Source: Paenibacillus camerounensis (lineage in GTDB: Bacteria; Bacillota; Bacilli; Paenibacillales; Paenibacillaceae). Taken from it: a stretch of DNA of 64,000 nt. The stretch spans positions 1 through 64,000 of the forward strand of contig NZ_CCDG010000011.1 of NCBI RefSeq assembly GCF_000723885.1, written 5' to 3'. Below the pieces are notes generated by a model. It did not search any database. It saw nothing but the letters and a program-made list of their open reading frames with translations, and was not told the DNA's origin. Below are positions 42,814 through 51,449 of the stretch, in pieces. Each line of letters opens with the position of its first letter. Position 1 is the first letter of the stretch. The position numbers and the translations under genes are program-made.

Positions 42814-44307
42814 TCAGGCGTTCTCCGTCACAGCCTGCTTGAGCGGCCGGCCGGATGCTGAGCCTGCGGACGGCCCGACCTTCTTGATGAAGAAGGAGAG
42901 CAGCAGGCCAAGGATGCCAATGCCTACGATAACCAGGTAGGCATCATTAATTCCCTGGATGGATGCTTCCATAATCATATGCTCCTGCGTGCCGCCCTGA
43001 GCACCGCCTGCAGCCAGCATCTCCTTCATGTGCACGGTTGTGCGGCTCGTCATTACTGTAACCAGCAGAGAGGTTCCGACAGCGCCGGCAACCTGTCTTG
43101 TTGTATTGGAGATGGCAGTGCCGTGCGCATTCAGCTTTGACGGCAGCTGGTTCAGGCCGAGAGTCTGGATCGGCATCAGCAGCAGCGCCATCCCGATCCG
43201 CCGGCCGGTAGACATCAGCACCAGATAAGTGAAGCTGGTCGAATCGGTCAGGTTCACGAAGCCGAGCGTTGTGAGGATCATGATGAGCAGGCCGGTGACA
43301 GCCAGCCATTTTGCGCCGAACCGGTCGAACAGCTTACCTGTAACCGGCATCAGAAGCCCCATAATGAGCGCACCCGGCAGAAGGAGCAGGCCGGATTCCA
43401 GCGCAGTGTAGCCGCGGGCGTTCTGCAGATAGAGCGGCAGGAGCATCATATCCGCGTACATTACGATTGTAACGGCAACGCTGATAAGCGTGGTCAGGCT
43501 GAACATGTTGTATTTGAAGGCGCGCAGATCAAGCAGCGGATTCTGTGAAGCCAGCTGCCGCCATATAAACAGGGCAAGCGCAACAATTCCGGTTCCCAGT
43601 GCCAGCAGAACCTCGCCGCTTGACCAGCCGCTGCCGGCTGCCTGGCTGAAGCCGTACAGCAGCATGCCGAACCCGGCGGTGGACAGGACTACACTGAGCA
43701 GGTCAATTCTGGGATAAGTCCGCTCAGATACATTGCGCAGATAGAGGAATCCGCAGACGATGACGATGAGCGTCAAAGGAATCATACCGTAGAACATAGT
43801 CTCCCAGCTGTAATGCTCCAGAATATATCCGGCCAGTGTCGGACCGATTGCCGGCGCAAATATAATCGCCAGCCCGACCATGCCCATCGCCGCGCCCCGC
43901 TTTTCCCGGGGGAAAAGGGCCAGGATGACATTGGTCAGCAGCGGCATAATAATGCCTGCCCCGGCTGCTTGAATCATCCGCCCGGTCAGAAGCACGGGGA
44001 AGCTTGAGGCGAGCGCTGAGACAACCGTCCCTGCCAGAAAAACAAACATTGAGGTCTGGAACAGCTCACGGGTAGTGAACCGCTGCATCAGGAAGGCCGT
44101 AATCGGAATAAGTACCCCGTTAACGAGCATATAGCCAGTAGTCAGCCATTGGGCTGTTGCTGCGGTAATGCCGAAATCCTTCATTAGCCCCGGAACAGCA
44201 ACACTCATAACCGTCTGGTTCAGCGTCGCCAGAAAGGCACCCAAAATCATGATGAACAAGATGGGGCCTTTTTTTATAAAATTATTATTTTCTGTTACTG
44301 TACTCAT
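42814..44307 (-). CDS. DHA2-family drug/proton antiporter (EmrB/QacA type MFS)
   Basis: About 497 residues with 14 predicted helices. LATLNQTVMSVAVPGL in helix 1 and the motif-C-like GPTLAGYILEHYSW in helix 5 are typical of the DHA2 efflux family. It expels lipophilic toxins or antibiotics. The start used is ATG 44305-44307, which has AAAGGA 9 bases upstream; the frame extends nine codons further without such a site. It is divergent from a TetR regulator, the usual arrangement for a ligand-inducible pump. Confidence 0.9.
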   Translation of the reverse strand: MSTVTENNNFIKKGPILFIMILGAFLATLNQTVMSVAVPGLMKDFGITAATAQWLTTGYMLVNGVLIPITAFLMQRFTTRELFQTSMFVFLAGTVVSALASSFPVLLTGRMIQAAGAGIIMPLLTNVILALFPREKRGAAMGMVGLAIIFAPAIGPTLAGYILEHYSWETMFYGMIPLTLIVIVCGFLYLRNVSERTYPRIDLLSVVLSTAGFGMLLYGFSQAAGSGWSSGEVLLALGTGIVALALFIWRQLASQNPLLDLRAFKYNMFSLTTLISVAVTIVMYADMMLLPLYLQNARGYTALESGLLLLPGALIMGLLMPVTGKLFDRFGAKWLAVTGLLIMILTTLGFVNLTDSTSFTYLVLMSTGRRIGMALLLMPIQTLGLNQLPSKLNAHGTAISNTTRQVAGAVGTSLLVTVMTSRTTVHMKEMLAAGGAQGGTQEHMIMEASIQGINDAYLVIVGIGILGLLLSFFIKKVGPSAGSASGRPLKQAVTENA

Positions 44308-44360
44308 TTCGAGCCATCCTTTCCTATTACCCACACTGCATGGACTTAATTTACACAGTG

Positions 44361-44375
44361 TTGTATAGTTTACAA
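44361..44375. promoter_or_regulatory. Candidate TetR operator
   Basis: TTGTA-TAGTT-TACAA has perfect 5-bp arms and lies just downstream of the predicted -10 box of the pump gene, where a bound repressor would block transcription. The assignment to the adjacent TetR regulator is inferred from position. Confidence 0.45.
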
Positions 44376-44387
44376 AGCATAAAACAT

Positions 44388-44415
44388 ATTATAGTTGAAA
44401 AATTCGTGTAATCAA
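44388..44415 (-). promoter_or_regulatory. Sigma-A promoter of the efflux pump gene
   Basis: On the minus strand: TTGATT (44410-44415), 16-base spacer, TATAAT (44388-44393). The -10 box is a perfect match. Confidence 0.55.
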
Positions 44416-44542
44416 GCAACGTTTTCAGAAAATGTGTAAAGTAATTGACGGTCTCTTGAGGACTGTAGTCTAACTTGATCATATGAGACATTTTTATGTG
44501 AATTGTAGTTTGATTTTAAGGTGAGGGAGTGAAGAGAACAGG

Positions 44543-45106
44543 ATGGATAATGAAACGCAACGTATTGATCCCCGCGTACTGCGCACGCGCCAATTGCTGA
44601 AGAATGCACTGATTGAATTGCTGGAGGAAATGGATATTGAGAAGATTTCAGTAAACCGTATTGCTGAGCGTGCGGGGATCAACCGGGTGACCTTTTATCT
44701 GCATTACCGGGACCTGCCCGATATGCTGGAGAGAATGGCGGATGAGATGGTGGAGGATATTTATAAGGTGGTAAGCAGTCATCCCGAGCAGGCTTCAGGG
44801 GAGGAGTGGCCGCTGCTGGAGAGCCTGCTGAAGCATATTGAGGCTAATTCGCGGCTGTATAAGGTTACATTGACCTTTAGGCACAGCACGATTTTTACAG
44901 ACAGGCTGGTAAAATTGATCGAGGATATGATTACGTCGCGGCTTGCACGCCAAGGGGGGGATCCGCAGTCAGCTGTACAGCGGGATATTGCGCTCTGGTA
45001 CGGCTCTGCAGCGCTAATCGGCACTATTGTCAAATGGCTGCGCAGGGATATGCCTTATACCCCTGCGTTCTTAGCCAGACAGATTACGCTGCTGCGCTCG
45101 CGATAA
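44543..45106 (+). CDS. TetR/AcrR-family regulator
   Basis: 187 residues. The N-terminal helix-turn-helix is clear (TRQLLKNALIELLEEMDIEKISVNRIAERAGINRVTFYLHYRD written across residues 13-55), with a helical ligand-binding C-terminus. Divergent from the DHA2 pump, which it probably represses until an inducer binds. Confidence 0.88.
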   Translation: MDNETQRIDPRVLRTRQLLKNALIELLEEMDIEKISVNRIAERAGINRVTFYLHYRDLPDMLERMADEMVEDIYKVVSSHPEQASGEEWPLLESLLKHIEANSRLYKVTLTFRHSTIFTDRLVKLIEDMITSRLARQGGDPQSAVQRDIALWYGSAALIGTIVKWLRRDMPYTPAFLARQITLLRSR

Positions 45107-45112
45107 CCGCGG

Positions 45113-46081
45113 CTAGGCCGCTGAGGTCCGGTCTGCCGGATGGCTGACTTTGGAGCGCCGGCCGAGGATGAAGCCGGCCAGTGAAGCGAGCAGCTGCTGG
45201 AATACCATGCCGAGAACTACCGGCACTGCGACCGGAGCCGGGAAATAGGATACGGCGAGGACGGCACCGGCGCTGATATTGCGCATGCCGCCATTGAAAA
45301 TCAGCGCGACCTCGTCAGCTTCATTCCAACGCAGTATCCTGGCGGTCAGGAAGCAGAGAACATAGCCGGTGGAGGCCATGAACACGATTACGGCTGCCAG
45401 CCCGACCAGCTTAAGGTCAATGTTAGCCAGATACGGCGAGATAACCGACCCGTTAATCATAATGACAACCGCCATGAACAGCTTGGAGAAGGGATTCAGG
45501 CGCGGGCTCCAGACGGGGGCGACTGCACCCTTGCTCCATTCATTGAGTGCCATTCCAAGCAGCGAAGGCACTACAATCATCCAGAAGAGGCTGCTCATCA
45601 TCGCCCATGTATCCATCTCCACGCTCGTTCCGATCAGTACAGACAATACCCCAGGGACAATAAACGGGGCAAGCAGGGTATCAATAAGAATAATGGAGAG
45701 GGTAAGGGCGGTATTGCCTTTATAGATGCTGACCCAGATAAAGCTGCTGATCCCGGTAGGAATGACAGCGGCCAGTACCAGGCCGGTAATGGTAAAGTGA
45801 TCTGTATAATACAGCAGATTTCCGAGCCCGAAAGCGACCAGCGGCATCGCAATATGCAGGATGAACAGACAGACGAACAGGGGCAGCGGTTTTTTGAGTA
45901 CATTTACGAAATCCTTGACACCAAGGCTGATGCTCCCGGCAAACGTCATAAAAGCAAACAGCCAGGGGGATAAGTGAGTATAAGGGGTCAGGGCGCTGCC
46001 GCAGAGCACCCCGGTAAGCACACTAAGCGGCGTAATTAACGGCATCATCCGGTTAAGTATGCGGTTCAGCTTGAGAAGCAT
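45113..46081 (-). CDS. Bile acid:sodium symporter (BASS) family transporter
   Basis: 322 residues behind AAAGGATG, with nine to ten predicted helices. Family features include IPTGISSFIWVSIYKGN and FNGGMRNISAGAVLA, near the crossed helices that bind sodium in this fold. Bacterial members carry organic anions such as pantoate or keto-acids; the substrate is not predictable. It converges with the TetR gene, 6 bases apart. A TATAAT on the minus strand at 46114-46119 probably is its -10 box. Confidence 0.85.
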   Translation of the reverse strand: MLLKLNRILNRMMPLITPLSVLTGVLCGSALTPYTHLSPWLFAFMTFAGSISLGVKDFVNVLKKPLPLFVCLFILHIAMPLVAFGLGNLLYYTDHFTITGLVLAAVIPTGISSFIWVSIYKGNTALTLSIILIDTLLAPFIVPGVLSVLIGTSVEMDTWAMMSSLFWMIVVPSLLGMALNEWSKGAVAPVWSPRLNPFSKLFMAVVIMINGSVISPYLANIDLKLVGLAAVIVFMASTGYVLCFLTARILRWNEADEVALIFNGGMRNISAGAVLAVSYFPAPVAVPVVLGMVFQQLLASLAGFILGRRSKVSHPADRTSAA

Positions 46082-46156
46082 GTTATGACATCCTTTTTCA
46101 GTAGGGTTCCCTTATTATACACCTTTTGCCGCATCGTGCATGTGAGACTATGCTTT

Positions 46157-46186
46157 TTGAGGACCTCTGGCAGCGTATGGTATAAT
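46157..46186 (+). promoter_or_regulatory. Sigma-A promoter of the LCP gene
   Basis: TTGAGG (46157-46162), 18-base spacer, TATAAT (46181-46186), 48 bases before the LCP start codon. Confidence 0.55.
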
Positions 46187-46233
46187 AGTTGTCGACTTAT
46201 AATAGTTAATACATAGCAAGCAGGAGGAAGGGA

Positions 46234-47313
46234 ATGGATCAACGGAGTAAGAGAAGGAAAGTACAGCTCGGCAAAACACGCAAACGCACTGTGCTGATCA
46301 CCGCGTCTGCTATACTCGGCACTTGCCTGATTGCCGGTGCGGTATATGCCGGAACACTGTATTATAAGGCTGAACGGGCATTGGACCGGATTTCGGCATC
46401 GGGCACAGCCCCGAGTGAAACAGCCGGAACGGCATCGCCTGCCCCGGAAGCTTCGGCTGCTGCGGATGCTGCTGCCGGAGAAGAGATGAACAAGCCGCTT
46501 ACGTTCCTGCTGGCCGGCGTCGATAATAGAAGCGGCAGCGGCGGGACGATGAACACGGATGTCATTATGCCGGTTGTCTATGAACCTGCTACCAAACGTC
46601 TGTCCATATTGTCTATTCCCCGTGATATGAAGCTCACCAGCAGTGAGCTGGGAACGCACAAGGCGAACTATTACTATGCCTATTATTATGCCCATAACAA
46701 GGGCGAAGACCTGCAGAAGACAAGAGCGTTTTACGGCAGCCTGCTGCAGATGGATATTGATCATATGATTCTGGTTAATTTTGCAGCCTTCAGCAGTATC
46801 GTCGATGAGCTGGGCGGGCTGGATATTGACGTGCCGATGGATATGCGGTATGTCGATAACGCGGACGGCACCAATATTAATCTTAAAAAAGGGATGCAGC
46901 ACCTGAACGGCAAGGAGGTGCTCGATTTCGTCCGCTACCGCAAATCCAACCGCGGAACGGCGGAATCCTCTGACTTTTCCCGGAATGAGCGGCAACAGGA
47001 AGTGCTGAATCTGATCCTCGACAAGCTGGATTCTGTGAACGGGATAACCAAGCTGGGCGAGATTATTGATATTCTCGGCGATAATATCCGTACGGATATC
47101 GGCAAGGATCAGTTGATCAGCTGGATTCTGAACTACAAAACGATGAAGCCTGCCGCAACGGAGCTGATCACGCTGGAATCGGAATGGAAGAGCCCTTATG
47201 TCTATGCGAATCAGGAAGATCTGGTGGAGAAGCTGGAGAAGCTGCGCAGCCCGCTTGGCCTGCCTGCACTGGATAACGCTCAGCTGCTCCGGGATTTCGG
47301 TATTCTGAAATAA
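46234..47313 (+). CDS. LytR-CpsA-Psr (LCP) family wall-polymer ligase
   Basis: 359 residues behind AGGAGGAAGG. A basic cytoplasmic N-terminus, one membrane helix (about 18-44), an Ala/Glu-rich linker, then the LCP domain with the arginine-bearing SIPRDMKL and LDFVRYRKSNRGTAESSDFSRNERQQEV segments that bind lipid pyrophosphate. LCP proteins attach teichoic acids or other glycopolymers to peptidoglycan outside the membrane. Single gene with a terminator. Confidence 0.92.
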   Translation: MDQRSKRRKVQLGKTRKRTVLITASAILGTCLIAGAVYAGTLYYKAERALDRISASGTAPSETAGTASPAPEASAAADAAAGEEMNKPLTFLLAGVDNRSGSGGTMNTDVIMPVVYEPATKRLSILSIPRDMKLTSSELGTHKANYYYAYYYAHNKGEDLQKTRAFYGSLLQMDIDHMILVNFAAFSSIVDELGGLDIDVPMDMRYVDNADGTNINLKKGMQHLNGKEVLDFVRYRKSNRGTAESSDFSRNERQQEVLNLILDKLDSVNGITKLGEIIDILGDNIRTDIGKDQLISWILNYKTMKPAATELITLESEWKSPYVYANQEDLVEKLEKLRSPLGLPALDNAQLLRDFGILK

Positions 47314-47340
47314 TGCTTATTCAAAAGGCAATACAAGAAA

Positions 47341-47382
47341 AGGGAGCTATTCTCCATAAAACGGAGAAGCAGCTCCCTCTTT
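47341..47382. terminator. Terminator after the LCP gene
   Basis: AGGGAGCT (47341-47348) pairs with AGCTCCCT (47371-47378), with inner TTCTCC/GGAGAA pairing, followed by CTTTTT. The A-rich 5' flank lets it also serve the convergent gene at 47425. Confidence 0.85.
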
Positions 47383-47424
47383 TTAAATACAGGTGTTCTT
47401 TTCAAATACAGATTTAACGCAGGT

Positions 47425-47973
47425 TTAACCCCTTCTCCGGAGGTACCGGACAATCGTTGCAGCCGTTAATATGCCGATGACCACTAAGCCGCCGATGGTC
47501 CAGGCATCGATGGACGTATTCTCAGCCAAGGTGCTGTTATCTCCGGGCGGCTGCGGAGCAGGCAGCAGTGCAACCTCTTTATTCTGCAAATACTCCGGCG
47601 CGGCAGAGTCACTGCTGATTAACGTAGAAGGTGAACATAACGGATTTTCCCACTCTCCGTCCGTCTGCTTAAGATAGAACAGGTAGTCCTTTCCAGTCTC
47701 GCTCGGTCCGTTGAGCGCCCCCCAGGTGATATTCTCCTTCAGGATGAGCGACCGCTCCGTTATTGTTTTGAAGCTTCGCTTAACCGTGACATGGATCTCA
47801 TTGGAGGAATCGTCGTTACTCCGGGACACCTTATCCACCTGTCCAATCACGATTCCGTCGTAATAATCATAGGCTTGTTCAACTGTGGGAAATTCGGCGC
47901 AGGATAAGGCACTCGATCTGCCGGCAGGCAGGAAAAGGATTATTAAAAGAGCAAGCAGGGCTGCTCTGCGCAT
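47425..47973 (-). CDS. Secreted, C-terminally membrane-anchored NTR-like protein
   Basis: 182 residues behind GGAGGTG. Signal peptide (about 1-22), then SCAEFPTVEQAYDYYDGIVIGQVDKV, which resembles the start of NTR/TIMP-like domains (Cys-x-x, then an alpha-beta barrel strand), and a C-terminal helix (about 158-177) followed by RYLRRRG as a stop-transfer anchor. It should face the outside of the membrane. Function unknown; the NTR assignment is tentative. A possible 25-residue peptide is encoded just upstream on the same strand. Confidence 0.7.
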   Translation of the reverse strand: MRRAALLALLIILFLPAGRSSALSCAEFPTVEQAYDYYDGIVIGQVDKVSRSNDDSSNEIHVTVKRSFKTITERSLILKENITWGALNGPSETGKDYLFYLKQTDGEWENPLCSPSTLISSDSAAPEYLQNKEVALLPAPQPPGDNSTLAENTSIDAWTIGGLVVIGILTAATIVRYLRRRG

Positions 47974-47997
47974 TAGGGTTCACCTCCATAATAATAC

Positions 47998-48075
47998 TTA
48001 TCTGACGGTTCCTTGAGGGGGAAGGTTGCAGCCGCACCCCGCATATTGGGAACTTTTTCCGACCGCACAGGCCAT
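47998..48075 (-). CDS. Candidate 25-residue cysteine-containing micropeptide
   Basis: ATG at 48073-48075 lies 5 bases after AGGAGGGG, one of the strongest ribosome sites in the window. The product has cysteines at 3, 14 and 16 (CGC) and ends LPPQGTVR. It stops 24 bases before the NTR-like gene on the same strand, so it could be a leader peptide or a small protein in that operon. No homologue is known to me. Confidence 0.35.
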   Translation of the reverse strand: MACAVGKSSQYAGCGCNLPPQGTVR

Positions 48076-48129
48076 CCCAACCCCTCCTGTATTACATCCC
48101 AAGTATCTCCGTAACCGCTTTACCGAATC

Positions 48130-48148
48130 TTAAGTTTGGTAAGTAAAC
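48130..48148. promoter_or_regulatory. Putative AraC operator, copy 1
   Basis: TTAAGTTTGGTAAGT (48130-48144) is identical to 51363-51377 upstream of the GH106-like gene, and both continue into AAAC, giving the palindromic core GTTT...AAAC. It lies about 235 bases upstream of the PTS start codon. The rest of 48076-48383 holds only a weak cre-like site; no LicT-type antiterminator hairpin was recognised. Confidence 0.65.
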
Positions 48149-48254
48149 TGATTAAGAACTGACGATACCTTACCTTGTCCCCGTTTGTTATCATAGCCTT
48201 GTAAGGGTATTCAAGGGTAAAGGCCTAACCTGGAAATATCCGCTTCAGCTTCAT

Positions 48255-48268
48255 TGTAAACGCTCTGC
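48255..48268 (+). promoter_or_regulatory. Possible cre site upstream of the PTS gene
   Basis: TGTAAACGCTCTGC matches the first ten positions of the CcpA consensus TGWAANCGNTNWCA and departs at the last two. Confidence 0.35.
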
Positions 48269-48383
48269 GGTACACGCTATACGCTTAATTGGAATGATCG
48301 GCATACTGGAATGAAATCCTATGAAGCAGCAGATGCCGGCGTTTTCCTTCATATCCTTTTTTCAGAAACAGGGAGGGTCTAAT

Positions 48384-50264
48384 ATGGACAGTCAGAAATT
48401 AGCGGGGGAGATTATCCGGAATGTCGGGGGCAGGAGCAATATCAGCCACCTGGAGCATTGCGTCACCCGGTTAAGATTTACGCTTAAGGATGAATCCGCC
48501 GCCCAGACGGACACGATCAATAATCTGGACGGCGTTATGACAGTGGTCAAAAGCGGAGGCCAATACCAGGTTGTCATCGGCAACAAGGTAAAAGAGGTCT
48601 ATAAAGAGGTCACGGACCAGCTCGGCGGAGCAGTCGTGTCGAATGATGCAGAAGCAGCGCCATCCGGCAATAAGAAAAATGCCTTTAACCGCTTCGTCGA
48701 TGTAATCGTCGGCATTATCTCACCGATCATCGGTCTGCTGGCTGCTGCCGGGATTATTAAAGGGATGCTTGGTCTGGCCACTGCACTGGACTGGCTGGCG
48801 GCAACAGACGGCACTTATATTCTGCTGAATGCGCTCGGAGACGGGCTGTTCTATTTCATGCCGATTATAGTCGGCTTCTCGGCTGGCCGGAAATTTAACG
48901 GCAATCCGTTTATTCCGGCAGCTATCGGCGCCGCGCTGGTCTATCCGGCGGTCATTACCGCCTATAATGCGGGTGACAGTCTGACGTTTGCCGGGATTCC
49001 GGTTGTGCTGGCGAGTTATACCTCGTCGCTGTTTCCGATTATTCTGGCCGCCTGGGTTGCGGCGAAGCTGGAGAAATGGTTCGAGCGCAAGCTTCCCGCC
49101 TCACTGCGGCTGTTCTTCGTACCGCTCTTTACCATTCTGATTACCGGGATTCTGACCTTCCTGCTGGTAGGGCCGGTACTGACGGAAGCAAGCAGTCTGC
49201 TGGCAGATGCGACCATGTGGATTTACAACCTCAGTCCGGTTATAGCGGGTGTTGTGCTTGGCGGGCTGTGGCAGCTGATTGTCATCTTCGGTCTGCATTA
49301 TGCTTTTATCCCGGTGCTGATCAACAATATTACAACGCTTCATTATGATCCGGTGAATGCGATTCTGAGTGCCTCTGTATTTGCCCAGGTAGGTGCGGCG
49401 CTTGGGGTGTTCCTGAAATCCAGAAATGCGAAGGTGCGCAGCATTGCCGGTCCGGCCGCCATATCCGCCTTCATGGGTGTAACAGAGCCGGCGATTTACG
49501 GGATCTCGCTTCCGTACAAAAAGCCCTTTGTCATGGCGGGAATTGCCGGGGCTGTAGGCGGCGGAATCACTGCGGCGATGAGTGCGAAGATGTTCGGCTT
49601 CGGCGGCGGGGGGATTTTTGCAGCTCCGATGTTCATTAATCCGGAGGGGCTCGACAACAGCTTCTATGCCTATGTCATTGCAAGTGCAGTGGCCGTTGTT
49701 ATTGCAACCGTGCTCACCTATCTGTTCGGCTTCAAGGACAAGCAGGAGACTCCGGCGGCAGCGCCGGCAGCATCCGGGGCAAGCAGCACAGCACCAAAGG
49801 CGGGTACAAAAACCCAGGTCTACAACTCCATTCAGGGTACGATTATCCCGCTAAGCGAGGTGCCGGACGAAGCCTTCGCAAGCGGTGCGATGGGCAGCGG
49901 TTATGCCGTCATTCCAGCAGATAATAAGGTTTACGCACCTTTCGATGGTACGGTAGTCACCGTGGCGAACTCCAAGCATGCCGTTGCAATGGTGTCGGAT
50001 GACGGTGTGGAGCTGCTGATCCATATGGGGATTAATACGGTTAAGCTGAAGGGTGCGCCGTTTGAGCTTAAAGTCCAGGAGAATGATCGTGTCCAAAAAG
50101 GCCAGCTGCTGGCCGTTGTCGACTGGAACATGATCCGGGACAACAAGTTCGAGGTGACGACTCCGGTTATCGTGACAAATACAGCCGAGCATGAATCGGT
50201 TGAGCTTAAGGCAGACCGCAGCAGCGAGGTTAAGATAGGCGAGCTGGTACTGAGCATCCGCTAA
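48384..50264 (+). CDS. Beta-glucoside-type PTS permease, fused IIBCA
   Basis: 626 residues from ATG 48384, behind GGGAGGG; an upstream extension to 48321 has no ribosome site. Order IIB (phospho-acceptor Cys26 in HCVTRLRF), IIC (residues about 105-465, ten helices, GVTEPAIYGISLP), Ala/Pro linker, IIA (His547 in LLIHMGINTV). It imports and phosphorylates a beta-glucoside or related disaccharide at C6. With the GH1 phospho-glucosidase downstream and shared operator sequences, it is the uptake step of this module. Confidence 0.93.
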   Translation: MDSQKLAGEIIRNVGGRSNISHLEHCVTRLRFTLKDESAAQTDTINNLDGVMTVVKSGGQYQVVIGNKVKEVYKEVTDQLGGAVVSNDAEAAPSGNKKNAFNRFVDVIVGIISPIIGLLAAAGIIKGMLGLATALDWLAATDGTYILLNALGDGLFYFMPIIVGFSAGRKFNGNPFIPAAIGAALVYPAVITAYNAGDSLTFAGIPVVLASYTSSLFPIILAAWVAAKLEKWFERKLPASLRLFFVPLFTILITGILTFLLVGPVLTEASSLLADATMWIYNLSPVIAGVVLGGLWQLIVIFGLHYAFIPVLINNITTLHYDPVNAILSASVFAQVGAALGVFLKSRNAKVRSIAGPAAISAFMGVTEPAIYGISLPYKKPFVMAGIAGAVGGGITAAMSAKMFGFGGGGIFAAPMFINPEGLDNSFYAYVIASAVAVVIATVLTYLFGFKDKQETPAAAPAASGASSTAPKAGTKTQVYNSIQGTIIPLSEVPDEAFASGAMGSGYAVIPADNKVYAPFDGTVVTVANSKHAVAMVSDDGVELLIHMGINTVKLKGAPFELKVQENDRVQKGQLLAVVDWNMIRDNKFEVTTPVIVTNTAEHESVELKADRSSEVKIGELVLSIR

Positions 50265-50273
50265 CATACTGCA

Positions 50274-51317
50274 CTACCGGTGCTGCTTGCGGTAATCGCT
50301 CGGCATCTGGCCGTAGTACGCAACAAATTTTTTGTAAAAGAAACCGAGATTGTTGTAGCCGACCTCACCGGCCACCTCATCAACCGTCAGCGAAGTATTG
50401 GTCAGGAGGAGGCCGGCGCTGGTCATCCGCTGAATCTGCACAAGCTCCTTGAACGTTCTTCCGGTCGCTTTTCTCAGATAGCTGCTAAAGTAATTGGGGT
50501 GGAAATTGAAATGCCCGGCTACGGAAACCAGGGTGACGTCTTTATAGTGTTCCTCCAGATATTTCAGGATTTCGATCAGATTGGCCCTGCCGGCATCATC
50601 GCCATAATCCTTGTCCTGACCGCCCTGGAACGACTGCAGCAGCTTGCTGAACACAATAACCATATAGGATTCGATGATCTCTTTGGAGCAGAAGCCCGGA
50701 TCAAACGTTTCGCACATCAGGCTCTCCATTGTCTCCTTGAAGGAGGTTTCATTCCCGGTATGAAAAATAATGTGGCGGTTGTGATTATGAATCTGCGAGA
50801 TCGCATTGACGATGAAATTGGAAATGATCCCGGTTGTCGCCAGCCTGCTCAGAAAACCAGTGGTGAAGAACGGCTTCAGCATAATCAGGTTGATGATAAT
50901 ATCGTCCTCGGTCGTCTCGAGAATGGTATGCGGCACATTGGTGTCGAGCATGCACAGATCACCCTCCCGCAGGGTAACGTGTTTGCCGTCGATAATCTGC
51001 TTGCACTGGCCGGAGTAGACGTAATTGATTTCCACGTAGTTATGGATATGCATCGGGATTTTACTGTAACGGGAATGCTGGCGGATCGTCATCTGGTTGA
51101 TATGAAAAGAGTTCGTGGAGTTAGCGGGAAATTTGGAGTCTCTCCAGCCTTGGGTGGAATAAGGGTCCAGATCGAGAATGTACACCGGGCTTCCGGTAAT
51201 ATTCACCGTCCGGTTCATTTGCTCGAATATGAGCAGGCCCTTGTCAGGGTCCTTCCGGTGACGGTGCTCGCTCTCCGACAGCTCGGACAGCCGCCGTCTT
51301 AATTCATCTCTCTGCAT
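50274..51317 (-). CDS. AraC-family regulator of the PTS/GH106-like/GH1 module
   Basis: 347 residues behind AAAGGGGG. A cupin sensor (YSKIPMHIHNYVEINYVYSGQC) is followed by the AraC domain (VTLVSVAGHFNFHPNYFSSYLRKATGRTFKELV; LTVDEVAGEVGYNNLGFFYKKFVAYYG read in two parts). It lies between the PTS gene and the GH106-like gene, each of which has the 15-bp repeat upstream, and is the obvious candidate to bind it. Convergent with the PTS gene, 9 bases apart. Confidence 0.9.
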   Translation of the reverse strand: MQRDELRRRLSELSESEHRHRKDPDKGLLIFEQMNRTVNITGSPVYILDLDPYSTQGWRDSKFPANSTNSFHINQMTIRQHSRYSKIPMHIHNYVEINYVYSGQCKQIIDGKHVTLREGDLCMLDTNVPHTILETTEDDIIINLIMLKPFFTTGFLSRLATTGIISNFIVNAISQIHNHNRHIIFHTGNETSFKETMESLMCETFDPGFCSKEIIESYMVIVFSKLLQSFQGGQDKDYGDDAGRANLIEILKYLEEHYKDVTLVSVAGHFNFHPNYFSSYLRKATGRTFKELVQIQRMTSAGLLLTNTSLTVDEVAGEVGYNNLGFFYKKFVAYYGQMPSDYRKQHR

Positions 51318-51362
51318 AGCCGGGGGCCCCCTTTGTCCAAAGATAAGATTAACTATATGAAG

Positions 51363-51389
51363 TTAAGTTTGGTAAGTCAAACATATAAT
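51363..51389 (+). promoter_or_regulatory. Putative AraC operator, copy 2, with adjoining -10 box
   Basis: TTAAGTTTGGTAAGT (51363-51377) continues as CAAAC, giving the palindrome GTTTG-N6-CAAAC (51367-51382). A perfect TATAAT follows at 51384-51389, and no good -35 box is present. The operator occupies the -35 region, as expected for an activator-dependent promoter. Confidence 0.65.
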
Positions 51390-51449
51390 CCGTGTTCCGG
51401 CGCGAACAGATAGATATATATAGACGAAATTAGACAGGAGTGGAGCTTT

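Noticed and set aside
48076-48383. LicT/BglG antiterminator system upstream of the PTS gene
   Set aside because: No terminator hairpin or ribonucleic antiterminator sequence was recognised, and no BglG-type gene is present; AraC control fits better.
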